Of a stretch of DNA of 64,000 bases, positions 23,573 to 35,523 are shown piece by piece. Position 1 is the first letter of the stretch. Each line of letters opens with the position of its first letter. The stretch is from Paragonimus westermani (lineage: Eukaryota > Platyhelminthes > Trematoda > Plagiorchiida > Troglotrematidae), in contig QNGE01003056.1 of the NCBI GenBank assembly GCA_008508345.1, positions 1 through 64,000 on the forward strand. Reading direction: 5' to 3'. Position numbers and translations under genes: made by a program. The notes below the pieces were generated by a model. The model worked only from the letters and a program-made list of their open reading frames with translations, was not told the DNA's origin and did not search any database.

Positions 23573-23797
23573 ACACCAGGAGCTCGGAACTTTCACATTT
23601 GGACTCTGTTACCCACCCGTCCCACTGTCTCATATGGAATCCACCAAATGACACAAGGGATCGACTGCCCCGGCAGGATTTCTCAAGAAGTTCACACTGG
23701 AATCCAGCAAGACTACTGCTGAGCATAGAACTTGTATAACTAATGAGTAGCGTGACAGATCCATGATTTTAGATGAGAGCAAACTTTGAAAAGTCAG

Positions 23798-23863
23798 GGC
23801 TTTGGCTGGATTCGAACCAGCGACAGACACGGTATTCCTCAACGTTGCAAGCGCCCTACCAGG
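23798..23863 (-). repeat. tRNA-like SINE head, copy 2 (truncated)
   Basis: Keeps the B box and variable region of copy 1 but loses the D and acceptor arms at about 23863, where the sequence switches to an inverted flank of the same repeat. Confidence 0.55.
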
Positions 23864-23943
23864 GTCATCTGGTGGGTTCCATATGAGACAGTGGTACGGG
23901 TGGGTAACAGAGTCCAAATGTGTAACTTCCGAGCTCCTGGTTT

Positions 23944-24022
23944 GGCCTTGTAGCTCAGCTGGTAGAGCGCTTGCCGTGTTGAGGCACGCCGCGTCTTTCA
24001 CTGGATCGAATCCAGCAGAGGC
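23944..24022 (+). repeat. tRNA-like SINE head, copy 3
   Basis: Opposite strand to the others. The A box TAGCTCAGCTGG is intact; the B box is altered (GGATCGAATCC). Confidence 0.55.
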
Positions 24023-24110
24023 GCTGACTCTTCACAGTTGGGTCTCATCCAAAATAATGTCAACGCCAAAACAGAAAATGAAGAAGAAAGCCAATTGCGA
24101 ATATTCCACG

Positions 24111-24187
24111 CATCGAATAGATTCGAACCAGTGATATACACCGTATGTCAATAGCAGCAGGCGCTCTACTAGCTGTCGCACGAAGCC
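24111..24187 (-). repeat. tRNA-like SINE head, copy 4 (diverged)
   Basis: Retains GGTTCGAATC and an acceptor-like GGCTTCG, but the D arm and anticodon region have diverged. Confidence 0.5.
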
Positions 24188-24757
24188 ATGTCGGGAGTTC
24201 GGAAATGTTGCATCTGGCCTCAGACAACTACCAGTCACACCGCTTCAGGTGTAATCGAACGTGTGACCCACCGATTGACTGCTCCGTTTGGATTCATCAC
24301 GCAGTTCACGCCAGAATTCATCGGTGCCAACGGTGAGTATTGAACCTGTATTGTTAGCACGCTGTTCAGCAGATTTGTTAACTTAGAATATGCAAAAATT
24401 TGAACCCTCTTGGCTTTAATTAAAATCAAGTCAGTAACAGATGTAACATGCCAAAACGTAGCAAAAGTTCCAACGGCTGTTACTCATTTTTCTGTTGAAT
24501 AAGATTAGCCCCTGGATCGTCGGAGTGCCTCTGTCCCTTTTTCTGTGGTGAAATTAGACGAAGCTGTAAAAATGGATAACATTAACGGACAGCACTTTTG
24601 GTGTGGAGTGTGTTGAATTCGTTGTGTACCCCGATCTCAACACTCGTCATATGTTACTTATTTGATCGGTAGCGTTTCATCAAAGGGGCATTAAAAATGC
24701 AAATCGATCAACCGAGTCAAACAAACCTTCGACACTACTGTTGATTGGCTATATGCC

Positions 24758-25053
24758 TCAGACTATTCCACGATTTGAATTATGATCTACACATCTTTCG
24801 GGGAAGTGAAAACCTTCTTGCTCTTCTCCACTACCTGCTTCGGGAGATGATGATATACGATAGACAGTAACAGCTTTGTTACGATGGAATTCAAGTTGTC
24901 CTCTGTGGTTTATATCGGTTTCTGCAACCTCCATTTTAGAATAACCTTTTCCCACTTTTGCTGACCATTTCGACTGATCACTACCTCTCTGTGTGTTAAG
25001 CGTTCTGGATAGAGATCCTTTGTATTTTGTGAGCTGTTCATACTAATGTGTTC
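24758..25053 (-). CDS. Unassigned coding-like ORF
   Basis: The minus strand is open for 98 codons from an AG at 25053-25054 to a TAG. It reads YEQLTKYKGSLSRTLNTQ, then KMEVAETDINHRGQLEFHRN. A possible donor (GCAG then GTAGTG) lies within it. Hydrophilic, no membrane segment, family not recognised. A second frame of the first half is also protein-like, so the assignment is uncertain. Confidence 0.25.
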
Positions 25054-26292
25054 TTTTGGTGTCTATTCTCGAAAAGTAACACGCTACCCGGACCTCTTTG
25101 GTTCTTAGCTGTCGCGTCCGTTGGACTTTTTGGTCTAGAGTCTTAAGGCTGTCAACCATTTGTGATAGTCGCGCTCTCTAGTAAGCTCCAATCATGGCCC
25201 CAGAAAATGTTGAAGTTTGTTTTGCAAGCAGCTGGTCTCATTGGCCACCATCGGAGAGTCGAACCCACAACAAAGTGGGAGAATGGCAACCTGGGTACCT
25301 CCAAGCCAAGCCACGGAATCAATGTCAACAAAGTCTTAGAAACGTACGTGAGTTGATTTAATTAGCTTCTACACTTCCTCTTTTAATCTAAAAACAGAAA
25401 ACGTGCAACAACTAAGAAAGATAATTTAAGTACATTACTGAAAGCCCGGCACTCACCAACTTGAAGTCTTGTGAGCTAGTGCCTGGATCATCATTTGCCA
25501 CTTATTTACTGGTCGTGGGTTCGATTCCCGGCGATTGCCTATAGGCCAACCTCTTGCAAGTCTTCTTCCAGCACCACCTGGAGCAGTGATGAATTTTTGG
25601 CCGTTTGCAGCCAACCAGCTAATCGGTTTCGGCCCATGAGGAACCGAAGCTTGAAAATTAAGAATAATTCACACATCTTTCTGCGACCCAGCTCACCGTG
25701 ACTCCGTGTTGTGGTGCATAAGTTTGTAGACTACCACCTTACCACTTGTTCAGGGGTCAACGGTTGGTCAATGCTGGTGCTCATTCAACCCACCAGAGAC
25801 TATGCAACTGTCCTCCACTACGTTAGTACTCAGTGAAACTTTTAGCATTGTTGAAATATACTAGGTAGACATGGTACAGGTAAAATTTACATCCCAGGTA
25901 ACCAATCAGTTTTTATTATGCTTACTGGCGATATTTCACATATATTCAGTAGTTTCTTTAAACCAGGTGTACCATATACAATCTGGGAATTATGTGACAC
26001 TCACAGCACGTGAATCACTACATGTGTCAGAGTGAACTGTATGATGGAGCATGTGTACCATGACAACGGTCACTAGTGATTGAAACAGTTTGTTCCCTTT
26101 ATGAACCTGAGTAAAACAATGAGAAGACGCAATTCATGTGATGTTCTCCGGACTAACATTTCGTGCATTCTGATCACACATGGACATGTAACTAATTTTA
26201 AACGAGTCAAAATTCCACAGAGCGGAAGTCATGGTTTAAGGGATTAAACAGACAGGCGACAAAAATGAAAATTACGATTGTGGGACTGCTGA
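25054..26292. other. No gene; possible degenerate tRNA-like sequence
   Basis: Around 25464-25530 a B-box-like GGGTTCGATTCCC follows an A-box-like stretch, possibly another worn SINE head. On the minus strand at about 26140-26175 a CACGAAATG block recalls a hammerhead but lacks an intact CTGANGA core. Confidence 0.35.
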
Positions 26293-26988
26293 CTACCAGA
26301 GTAGTCGCAGTGTCAACACAAATTGTTTTTGAACACAGTGGGGACTGTGACCTTTAATGGCCAAAGCCTCAGCAAACTGGAGTATGCGTTTCCGGTTGCT
26401 CCGAAAGATCACCGAGAACGCGTCAGAAACTTTGACTATGTGTCCTGTTTGTATTATGTGCTTTGCGACGGAAGATGCGGGGTGCCGTCCATTGGCATCT
26501 ATACAGGCTCCTGGCGTTTCTAATTGCGTCTCCAACCATTTGGGTACATGCTCCTTGATACGAACAGCTAGTTGTCGGTTTGTCCTGCTTATGTAGCTCA
26601 TACTGCAGCTACATGAGTATTTGTATAAACAGTGAGATGTGACAGGCGTACACTGTTTGTTCGTAACCGGAGCGACCGGTAGAGTTCTAGTTCGTTGTAT
26701 TACGCACGGTTTTGCAGCGTTATGAGTCCTGGATACAGCCGCTGTTAGATGCTTCCTCGTCATTGTTGACCAGCTGTCCCCTAGAAACGGGAGTTCTAAA
26801 TACACCGTCCTCTTCGGTACAGTCGTCACTTCTACGGTTGGGATGACGGCTTTGCTGTACTTTTTAATAAATCCCAGAGGGTACCCATTGACCTGCAGAG
26901 TGTCTGTCAGTAAACCTAACTCTAGTTGTAGGTTGTCTTCCGTGCAAATCCTCCGTGCTCTATGGTCACTAGTGTTCCGATCTTTAAG
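26293..26988 (-). pseudogene. Penelope-like element fragment 1 (GIY-YIG region)
   Basis: The minus strand is open for 231 codons and ends with a natural stop. It starts in the connector after the RT domain (RRICTEDNLQLELGLLTDTL, NGYPLGFIKKYSK). It continues into the C-terminal GIY-YIG endonuclease domain of Penelope-like retroelements: HCLYKYSCSCSMSYISRTNR, then RIKEHVPKWLE and the closing QTGHIVKVSDAF and FAEALAIKGH. The usual YIGRT of this family reads YISRT here, a change in the signature itself. The RT domain is absent because the copy is truncated near 26990. It is a dead 5'-truncated copy. Confidence 0.88.
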
Positions 26989-29900
26989 TCAGTGATACCA
27001 TTTATGCAATCCGAGAGGTAAACTTACGGCTTTTTGCATACTCATCTTCAGCGGATACAGGACAGTTCATTAAATGTGCCTGAGCCAAACGGAAACAATC
27101 ACAGAGGTAGCGAATGAATTATGGGAGGGTCGCAGTTGGTATCAGATATGAAAAAACCCATTGCTTCACATCTGCTACTACTTCGGGAATGAAAAGCTGG
27201 ATTTCTCTAAGAATCGAGCTAAGTAAGGAATAGCGAAATAATGATAGGAACGGATACGTGCAACTGAATGTTTGTACCGGGTTGTAGTAAAGAATTTAGA
27301 AGTGCAATCAGAGTTAAACTGAATAGGAGCGGTAGGTTGCGTCAGATAACAGTTATACCAAAAAGTGTTCGTGCAGTAAGTAATATTGTAAAGTGGTGAG
27401 ATCAACGAATATTTCTTGGGGAATACCACTGCAATGGGATTGACGTTTCAGGAGTTAGACAAAAGTACAAAGTCCCTTGACGAAAAGGAATGGAAAATAG
27501 CATGTGAACAGTATTTTTAGTTTGGGAGCCTGCAAGCTTTGGTAAGCCGATGGACCGATTGATGTGGACTGGAGAGAGGGTTCAAGCTCTGGACGTGAGA
27601 GTTTTCGTAGGTTGGTGAAATCACGAAGACAATGAAATGACTGTATCCTGTTATCACTGAGTATATTATACAGAAGACCAACAGAAAGTAGGCAAAATAT
27701 GTTTCAAAAGTTCCCCATCTCTTTCATAAGCCGAAGCACAGCGTCAAAATACTTGAATGTCTTATCACTAGAAGTTCAGGGATTTTGATCGTTTCAAATT
27801 GAACACCATCCTCAATTAAAGGCAGCTTCAGCATTCAGACAAGTCCTTCTACAAGCTCACTTCGAAAATAAGCAACTGAGTTTCGCAAGTTCACAATTTC
27901 TCACCGAATCTAGAACTTGGGCTCCGACCCTCCTGTGTGTTTGTGACTGGAATATTAACCACAATACCACACGCTCATTGTAAACGTTCAGCCATAGCCT
28001 TGTGTGAATAGTGTTTAGCTCACCTAGTCAATAACTCCGTGATCAAGACTTCTCGGTTTGGTTAAATATACTGCCTTCATTCGACCAGTGGTCTAAATTA
28101 TTGATAAAAGTTTGGGGACTTCATTTATTACAATTTGATGCTATTAGAGATAAACTGCGGGACACTGACCAGTTTGTTGATTCGGATAAAATGCTCATCA
28201 GGGCAGGTAAGAAAAATGTGTTAGGTGTTTGACACCCAACACCACATCATCTGCCTGTCTGATTACAAATGTGTGGTCGTGAACTAACATGAATGCAATG
28301 TAAGACGGAAATAAGCACAGAAGTAGGTCTGTGCCCTGTGTAGCACCAGGGCCATTGTTGAGTGGAGAGTGGGCTCGGTCACCAAAGTGAGTCAGCTGGC
28401 TTCGATTTCTAAAGCAGTCACCTAAAAGTCCGAGAACTGATGCTTCAATTCCAGATTCTTTGAACCTTACATTGATATCCCTTTATCAACACTTCCAAAC
28501 ACATCTGCATAGTCCGGGGAATATATTTTGGTGGTTTTCGTTTTTCGAATGAGCGAAAACAGAATGGAGTGGAATAAACCAACAAGAACACCCGGGTTTA
28601 AGCGTGATCGGCGATAAACGAACTGATCAGAATCCATGATGTTCACCTGAGCTTTCCTTCGAGTGAGAACTGACGATCAAAAGCCTTCAAGACCGAAGCA
28701 ATTCCAGACGTGTAAGAAAGTTCACAGTGACGCGTAGGCCCACAGCGGCAAGAAAGGTGAAATGTTCGAGGGTGTGTGCTAATTCAGGTAGAAAGTAGCC
28801 AGTAGCTGGGTGCGTCTAATTTCAAAAGTAGAGTCAACTCTTAAGGTGGCCTACCAATCCAGCTTCCCATGCAATTTGATCGATCCAAAATGTGTGGTCA
28901 CTTGTCTAGTTTTATACCATTTGTAAAATATGCAGCCCCCTCCGGAAAACCGGCTGCAATGTACGCCCCGAGGCATAATTATGGGATCATTCCACCGTGT
29001 GGATGTGTGTTCCATACAAATCAAATGACAACGCTCATCCTTCAGAGTACATGAGTAAATAGAAAAAGGGTATAGCAGTGTCATTATCGACGTACTTATT
29101 TTTATGTCTGGCATGAAATTTCAAACAACGGTTGAATCACCAGTGCTCCCTCTCATCGTCGAAGTTTGAAAACACCTTTTGATTTTAGGAAGTGTCACTA
29201 TTCCTATGTTCTAGGAATCAAGCGATTTTTCGGAAACCAATAAAAACTACCACAATGGTGTATTTTAAAGTCGGTCTAAGTACTCTTTTAGTGGATTAAA
29301 AACAATCGTGACATCGTTGTGATGCTTCCCCGAGTTCCATAGATGACCTCAGGCTAAAGTGTTGGCACTACGTTAGTTAGTCACGTTTACGTCAGGTGTT
29401 TTAAGGGTAGGCTGTGCCGCTTCCTAAACAGCACTGCGGTTACTAGATCACTGTACAGCTGTGCGCCCACTGCTACTGTGATCAGCACTTTATTCCGCGT
29501 ATGTCTAGTTCACACCAGGCAGAAAAGAGGTGAACTTGTCGATTTGGAAAGCGAACGACTGGACATTTCAACAGATAGTTATACACACACAACACTAGGA
29601 CTATTCGTGTGCTCTATTTGAGAAGGTTGATTCACATCAAAATGGACAGGACGGCAGACAGTCTTCTGCAAGCAAGAGAAACGAAAAATATCACGGTTAG
29701 CTTTCAGTGTAACAAAGTGAGTCTGGAAACAACTCGACATCTACGTCCAATTCTAACACGAGAAATGTGAACGGAATAGTAAACTACATCCTATGATTAA
29801 GACACAGGTGAAAGAACAAACAATTTAGTGGAAGCAGTAGCGGATGTAGCGCCGTTTGTTATAAGCTGATATTCATGTTTCATGGGCTGATCGCTGTCAC

Positions 29901-32376
29901 GTTCCTCAGTTTAGTGAATGTGATACTTGTCCTAGATGGAGCTGGTGCACAAAGTTAGTACTGAAATTAACTCGAGAAGGAGAGCATGTGCTTTGGTCGA
30001 CACACTGAAGTAAGATTTTCACTAACAGCATGGAGGGAATTTCAGTTTCTGGTGTAAGTGAAGTGGCTTACCCTTATATTAGACTGAAACTTATTTGATC
30101 ACTTTTCGTTTCTTTAAATTAGTGGAATTTCGTGGGTTTCCAGCGCAGCAAGTCGTTTTTCCCTAGGAGCTGTCTACTTCTTCCTGGGACAATTGGCTAC
30201 ATCAGCTAGATTGTCAAACTCTTTCCCCTTCGCAGTTCGTGCGGTTCAGGTCTTCATGACCAGACTTGGACAGAATAAATGTAAAATTAACAGCTAGCCA
30301 AACGGATATGGTCATCTGACAAGTAGTTCCAGTTCAGGTTGTCCATAAAGCGATCCAATAAGTGTAATGTTAACTGCGCGAAGATTCATATCTGAATCCC
30401 AGAGTGCTAAACATCTGTGTGTTCAGCTACATTCTGACCAGCGCACCAATGTAACCTGGAACAAATGTTCAATTTTGTCCTATCTTGGTGATGAAACGTT
30501 TACAACCTAAATGCCAAGCTTGGTGAACATATTAATACCAAAATACCTTTGGTGTTTTTGTGTGCATCTCAGTTTTTTACTTCCAAAACAAAAGTCGTAT
30601 TACAGCTTAAGGATGGCATTCCGTGGTAGATTGTTGTCAATCTATCCTTAAGGATGTAAGTCCTGAGAGGGAGTGTCGCTGTATCGATTTATTAAACTGT
30701 GAAGTTTAAAGGCTGGATGTTTGAACTGCATTCCCCATTTTCAAGAAACGTTGTGAGACAGCAGATCAGATAACCGTGTCGCTTTGGTTGACTGATTTTC
30801 CTGTAGGGTTTGTGTGGGTGTACCAATGACAGCGGTAGACCAAAAACGGCGTACAAAGCTCAGTTTGCAACCGTTTATCATAGCATTTATCCGGCTTGCT
30901 ATGGATGTGTTTCAAGGAACAAAGTTTGTATGCCAAATTTATTCAGAAAGGCTGTACGAATATTGACAGTGATTAATCCCTTGAGAAGAGTTATCCCAAG
31001 AAAACCAAAACGATAGAGGTTGACACGATGTTGAGGCGGACTGTTGAACGGTGATCGGTCCTTAACGACCAGCAGATAGTGTAAATCAAATGCATTCCCA
31101 AATCCAACAAGTTGGAGATGAGCTCACAACTATGGACAATACGGAGAATACCCGCCACCAATGAAGAGATCTAAGCAAACAAACTTGATAAAGGCCTTCA
31201 CATGTTACGCTTGGTCGATTCATCAATGAAATCGAGTAGACTTCAAGAACGAAGTCAATTTTAATGTCCACCTACACGACGGTGAGAGAAAAAGACATAG
31301 GAGATGTTGAGTGAAATCGGTGACCCACTATTCACAAGAGGCCATCCGACTGGTTAGGAGGAGGGAACAGGTCACTTCTGGCACTGTAATCGATGTTGAC
31401 GTCTATGGGAATGTTTTTCTCCTCAATATATAACGGGCATTTAATGAGATAAGTGGATTGTTGGAGTACCTGGGTAATGTTACTTCATTTGACTAGTTAG
31501 TTTAGTCCTGACCACTTTTTCAAAGACGTATCCCGGCCGATTTTGTTCACTGATACTGAATTTGATAGGGCAGATGAAGGACTGTGTGAGAAGACATTTT
31601 GTTTTGATTTCAGCCGCTAATCGCTTGGCGTTACTGATTCAGAAGATGCATATTTCAAACGATACGCACCATAGACGTATAGGAATAGCCTGTTCTCTGG
31701 TGCATAGAGGGTACTTAACAACTAGTGTTATAGTTCAACACATTGAACCGGATGGTTTTGACCGCTCCCAAAACTTGGTGGTTCAATTGTGACCGTTTGA
31801 AAGCCCTACATAGAGGAGATTTCCAAATAACAGCGCCCGCCGAAAATCAAGGAAAACATGAATCCTCCACTGGACCCTGAAATCGTATAAACCGCTCAGT
31901 TAAGCTTTTATAAGTACGCTTCGTGCTTTAGGAAACCCTCCAGCCAGGTAGCTTCCACTCCCATACCTGGCTCAGATCAGCAGATTGTCTCAACTTTGTC
32001 ACTTGTCTCAAAAAGCCGAATAGTGAGAGTAGTCCGTGGTCACCGTCACCCTTAGTCAATCTGTTAACGTATACAAGTGGCAACCAATGCATCACGTGGG
32101 TTTCGCATCAGCATTGTCTTAAAGCTAGCAGGGTAAGTAACGGGGACCACATTTCACGAAAGACTTCAGAAATAGAAAGAACAAAATCTATCAATAAAGC
32201 CTCTTATTCACCAATTTCAAAATGGTCGATCAAATGATAAACAACATAACTAAAAAGGAGAGGAAGTTTTAAATGCGCCCGAGAACTGAAAAGTCTCTTA
32301 TTAGAGACCATTGAGATGAAGAAGGATTTCAATCCAGGGTTTGGCTCGAAAGTACGAAATTCTGACTAATTTAGTT
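26989..32376. other. No recognisable gene
   Basis: About 5.4 kb without family motifs. A short hairpin (28218-28228 with 28232-28242) and one copy of a dispersed 49-base block (30494-30542, see 36118-36167) are the only structures noticed. Confidence 0.45.
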
Positions 32377-32627
32377 GTTTGAACAAGACCGTTAGAACAC
32401 GAAAACTGGCAGATGCAAGCATTTCGTATTGACTCGTCAGTACCAAATTTACAATAACATGAAACAGGTTTTTTATATCAAGCATTTAGGAGGGCAGGGT
32501 GGATAGTCAATTGGTGGTTTAGGAAAGGTCACTAAGTCCAGGGAAGGGTCAAGTTTACGAGCAATTGTTTCTGAACACACAAAGTCGGCTTCAGTCGATT
32601 GATTGCAACCGCCTCAGCAAACCGTAA
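32377..32627 (-). repeat. Left arm of 251-bp inverted repeat (PLE 3' end)
   Basis: Reverse complement of 33891-34141 with about 99 percent identity by eye (two differences noted). It covers the end of a PLE reading frame plus its 3' flank. Confidence 0.93.
32407..32445 (-). ncRNA. Hammerhead ribozyme motif, left PLE arm
   Basis: Minus-strand mirror of the motif at 34073-34111, with identical core and stems. Confidence 0.7.
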
Positions 32628-32925
32628 GAATCTTGGATTGGAGTGACGTAATAGGATTCTGAATGTACACATTGGGTCGATAACGTGACCAGTGGTCAGG
32701 ACGTGTCTTGCGACTGCGGACGCCGGTTGCTTGCGTGTTTCAACAACACCGTCGTTCTTCTGTAATACAGAGTTCTGCACCCAATTAGGCAAATGTTCCT
32801 TCACTCTGGAGATCAAGCACCTCTCGGTTCTGCCTATGTAACTTTCATTGCAGTTACATGTAAATTGGTAGACACAATGTGAGGTGGCACCGATAGGCTG
32901 ATCTCCTTTGATTGAAGGGACGGGC
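32532..32925 (-). pseudogene. Penelope-like element fragment 2, left (GIY-YIG)
   Basis: The minus strand reads from the gap edge without a stop: HCVYQFTCNCNESYIGRTER, then ISRVKEHLPNWVQ, SAVARHVLTTGHV and FAEAVAINRLKPTLCVQKQL, ending LTLPWT and a TAG. This is the complete GIY-YIG tail of a PLE protein with an intact YIGRT signature. The RT part would lie in the gap. The copy could be full length there; it is partial only because of the Ns. Confidence 0.9.
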
Positions 32926-33890
32926 NNNNNNNNNNNNNNNNNNNNNNNNNNNNNNNNNNNNNNNNNNNNNNNNNNNNNNNNNNNNNNNNNNNNNNNNNNN
33001 NNNNNNNNNNNNNNNNNNNNNNNNNNNNNNNNNNNNNNNNNNNNNNNNNNNNNNNNNNNNNNNNNNNNNNNNNNNNNNNNNNNNNNNNNNNNNNNNNNNN
33101 NNNNNNNNNNNNNNNNNNNNNNNNNNNNNNNNNNNNNNNNNNNNNNNNNNNNNNNNNNNNNNNNNNNNNNNNNNNNNNNNNNNNNNNNNNNNNNNNNNNN
33201 NNNNNNNNNNNNNNNNNNNNNNNNNNNNNNNNNNNNNNNNNNNNNNNNNNNNNNNNNNNNNNNNNNNNNNNNNNNNNNNNNNNNNNNNNNNNNNNNNNNN
33301 NNNNNNNNNNNNNNNNNNNNNNNNNNNNNNNNNNNNNNNNNNNNNNNNNNNNNNNNNNNNNNNNNNNNNNNNNNNNNNNNNNNNNNNNNNNNNNNNNNNN
33401 NNNNNNNNNNNNNNNNNNNNNNNNNNNNNNNNNNNNNNNNNNNNNNNNNNNNNNNNNNNNNNNNNNNNNNNNNNNNNNNNNNNNNNNNNNNNNNNNNNNN
33501 NNNNNNNNNNNNNNNNNNNNNNNNNNNNNNNNNNNNNNNNNNNNNNNNNNNNNNNNNNNNNNNNNNNNNNNNNNNNNNNNNNNNNNNNNNNNNNNNNNNN
33601 NNNNNNNNNNNNNNNNNNNNNNNNNNNNNNNNNNNNNNNNNNNNNNNNNNNNNNNNNNNNNNNNNNNNNNNNNNNNNNNNNNNNNNNNNNNNNNNNNNNN
33701 NNNNNNNNNNNNNNNNNNNNNNNNNNNNNNNNNNNNNNNNNNNNNNNNNNNNNNNNNNNNNNNNNNNNNNNNNNNNNNNNNNNNNNNNNNNNNNNNNNNN
33801 NNNNNNNNNNNNNNNNNNNNNNNNNNNNNNNNNNNNNNNNNNNNNNNNNNNNNNNNNNNNNNNNNNNNNNNNNNNNNNNNNNNNNNNNNN
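32926..33890. other. Assembly gap (965 Ns)
   Basis: Run of N. Both edges lie inside PLE coding sequence in opposite orientations, so repeats probably caused the gap. Confidence 0.99.
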
Positions 33891-33986
33891 TTACGGTTTG
33901 CTGAGGCGGTTGCAATCAATCGAATGAAGCCGACTTTGTGTGTTCAGAAACAATTGCTCGTAAACTTGACCCTTCCCTGGACTTAG
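33891..33986 (+). pseudogene. Penelope-like element fragment 2, right (C-terminus)
   Basis: The plus strand reads LRFAEAVAINRMKPTLCVQK and ends LTLPWT with TAG. It is the same C-terminus as the left fragment with one residue changed (L to M). The rest is hidden in the gap. Confidence 0.9.
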
Positions 33987-34072
33987 TGACCTTTCCTAAA
34001 CCACCAATTGACTATCCACCCTGCCCCCCTAAATGCTTGATATAAAAAACCTGTTTCATGTTATTGTAAATT

Positions 34073-34111
34073 TGGTACTGACGAGTCAATACGAAATGCT
34101 TGCATCTGCCA
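34073..34111 (+). ncRNA. Hammerhead ribozyme motif, right PLE arm
   Basis: About 87 bases after the PLE stop codon. Core CTGACGA (34078-34084, fitting CUGANGA) and GAAA (34093-34096). Stem II is GT/AC with loop CAAT. Stem III is the very short ATG/CAT with loop CTTG. Stem I is TGGTA with TGCCA (one G-U pair). Predicted cleavage is after the ATC ending at 34106. Hammerheads with minimal stem III are known from the repeated ends of Penelope-like elements, which supports the call. Confidence 0.75.
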
Positions 34112-34141
34112 GTTTTCGTGTTCTAACGGTCTTGTTCAAAC

Positions 34142-35183
34142 TTCTGAAGGGAATGAACTGTCTCAAATTTTTAAAGCGACGAATTTCCGTTGTATCTTAG
34201 TTGTATCTGTGCCCTTTTATTTACTAATGATTATTTATGTTCCTAAGAGGGAGGACCCGGCTGCAATCTTTTGTCAACCTAACGACACAGAAGTCATCGT
34301 TTGGAGTGGACTTTGGGGTGATTTACCTGGTGGGATGTTCAGTAGGACAAAGTTATATGGACCGATGAGGCGGCTTCCATCACTAAGACGTACTCACGAG
34401 CGAATTCGATAGCAAGCGGAACAAGACCCACTTGAAAGCAGAGTCACAGCCCGACAAAAACGATGAGTCAGCAGATTTCTCTGCTGTTGACAAAGAATTT
34501 GGCAACAACGAACTGGTCGGTCCGACTGCCAAATTCGGCGGCCATTCATCTCACGGATTACTTACACAATGCAATCTGTCTGTGGTGCTTGAATTGAGTG
34601 TATCCCTTATCCAGGATGTCAAAGCAATTCACTTGAAAGCTACGTTAGTTCGCGAGGTCCACGTCCACCATGGAAGAAAAATATTAACCCGACTATCACG
34701 ATCGACTGATTCAAAAATCAATCTAACCTTTGGCTGACCCCTTAGAATCAAAGGTTGACGAAAACTGGTCATCCAGTTTGCTATCAGAAGTAAGTTTGGC
34801 CCTAACAAGAGGTTGAAACATTGATCGACATAACATGATTTGAACAATTTCCGTGAATGGCATGTTCGGTGGTGACACTTAAACGCAAACAAACAAACTA
34901 CATTCTAACGATGGATCCAGAAGGTTTCACATATTTTGCCGAAAGTGAAAAATTATCAATTCGACGAAGTACTCTTTTTGAAACATAGTAGTGTAATGTT
35001 TTACATTTCCTTTAGTCTTCACGAAATGTCACTAGTGGGAAAAAATTAACAAATGCCTTCCAACAATCAGTATCAGTAAATTATATTCATTCTTGAGATC
35101 GTCCTGTAAACTACTGTTTAATTATCATCGATTCTACGAATCTGGAAGTGTTTCACGAAGATCTCAATATTTTTTGTTTACAG
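34142..35183. other. No recognisable gene
   Basis: Two plus-strand open frames (34209-34412, 34432-34737) are of uncertain meaning, without motifs. Confidence 0.4.
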
Positions 35184-35194
35184 CGGAAAAAATT

Positions 35195-35419
35195 ATGCTT
35201 CATCTGGCAAGACTGCAATCGCGATCCAGGTTGCGATGGGTGAGAATTCTCTATGATCGCAGCCTGGTCCGAGTTTATCAAGCGGCACCCAGAATGTGTC
35301 TTGTGTTGGCCATTTTGTCAGGCCTGATATTTATGTTGTTGGTCTATCAGAATCGGTTGGTGATTTTGCAGAGAATAGGAAACAACGAGAACGATAATGA
35401 AAAACTACAGTCTAAAACA
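35195..35419 (+). CDS. Probable first exon of LARGE-like glycosyltransferase (TM anchor)
   Basis: ATG with 75 codons ending in phase 0 at a strong donor (AAAACA then GTAAGT). A TTTGTTTACAG acceptor lies just upstream, so there may be a 5' non-coding exon. The product has a basic N-terminus of about 33 residues, one hydrophobic segment (about 34-51, core VLAILSGLIFMLLVY) and the start of a polar stem, the layout of a type II Golgi glycosyltransferase. The next same-strand exon with a matching phase is 47318-47629, whose sequence starts where the LARGE stem meets the catalytic domain. Joining them is an inference from phase, strand and protein layout. The first intron would be about 11.9 kb. 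Confidence 0.6.
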
Positions 35420-35523
35420 GTAAGTTTATGTTATTTATTTATAGTTGGCATTTCCGACCGTATCCAGTTAAATGTCATTTAACGATTCCAATAGACCCAT
35501 GAGTTCATTAGAAGACAAAGGTG

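Larger units (their letters stand above)
23434..24240. repeat. Cluster of tRNA-derived SINE units, both orientations
   Basis: Four tRNA-like heads are embedded in longer repeated flanks. The flank after copy 1 (about 23575-23650) reappears inverted before copy 3 (about 23875-23943). The tail beginning with the CACAGTTGGGT block occurs beside copies 1 and 3. The unit is therefore a dispersed element of roughly 250-300 bases with an internal RNA polymerase III promoter, not an array of tRNA genes. Amino acid frames across it are meaningless. Confidence 0.75.
33891..34141 (+). repeat. Right arm of 251-bp inverted repeat (PLE 3' end)
   Basis: Pairs with 32377-32627. The similarity stops at the same base (CTTGTTCAAAC) on both sides, which probably marks the true 3' boundary of the element. 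Confidence 0.93.

Noticed and set aside
26140..26175. CACGAAATG block downstream of PLE fragment 1, possible worn hammerhead
   Set aside because: The CUGANGA core is not intact (reads ATCAGAA), so pairing of the flanks alone is not enough.
28150..28210. CTGATGAG on the minus strand near a PLE-rich region, possible hammerhead
   Set aside because: The second core reads CGAAT and not GAAA, and stems I and III do not pair.
32834..33927. Long open frames of X across the gap
   Set aside because: They are made of Ns; only the short edges carry sequence.
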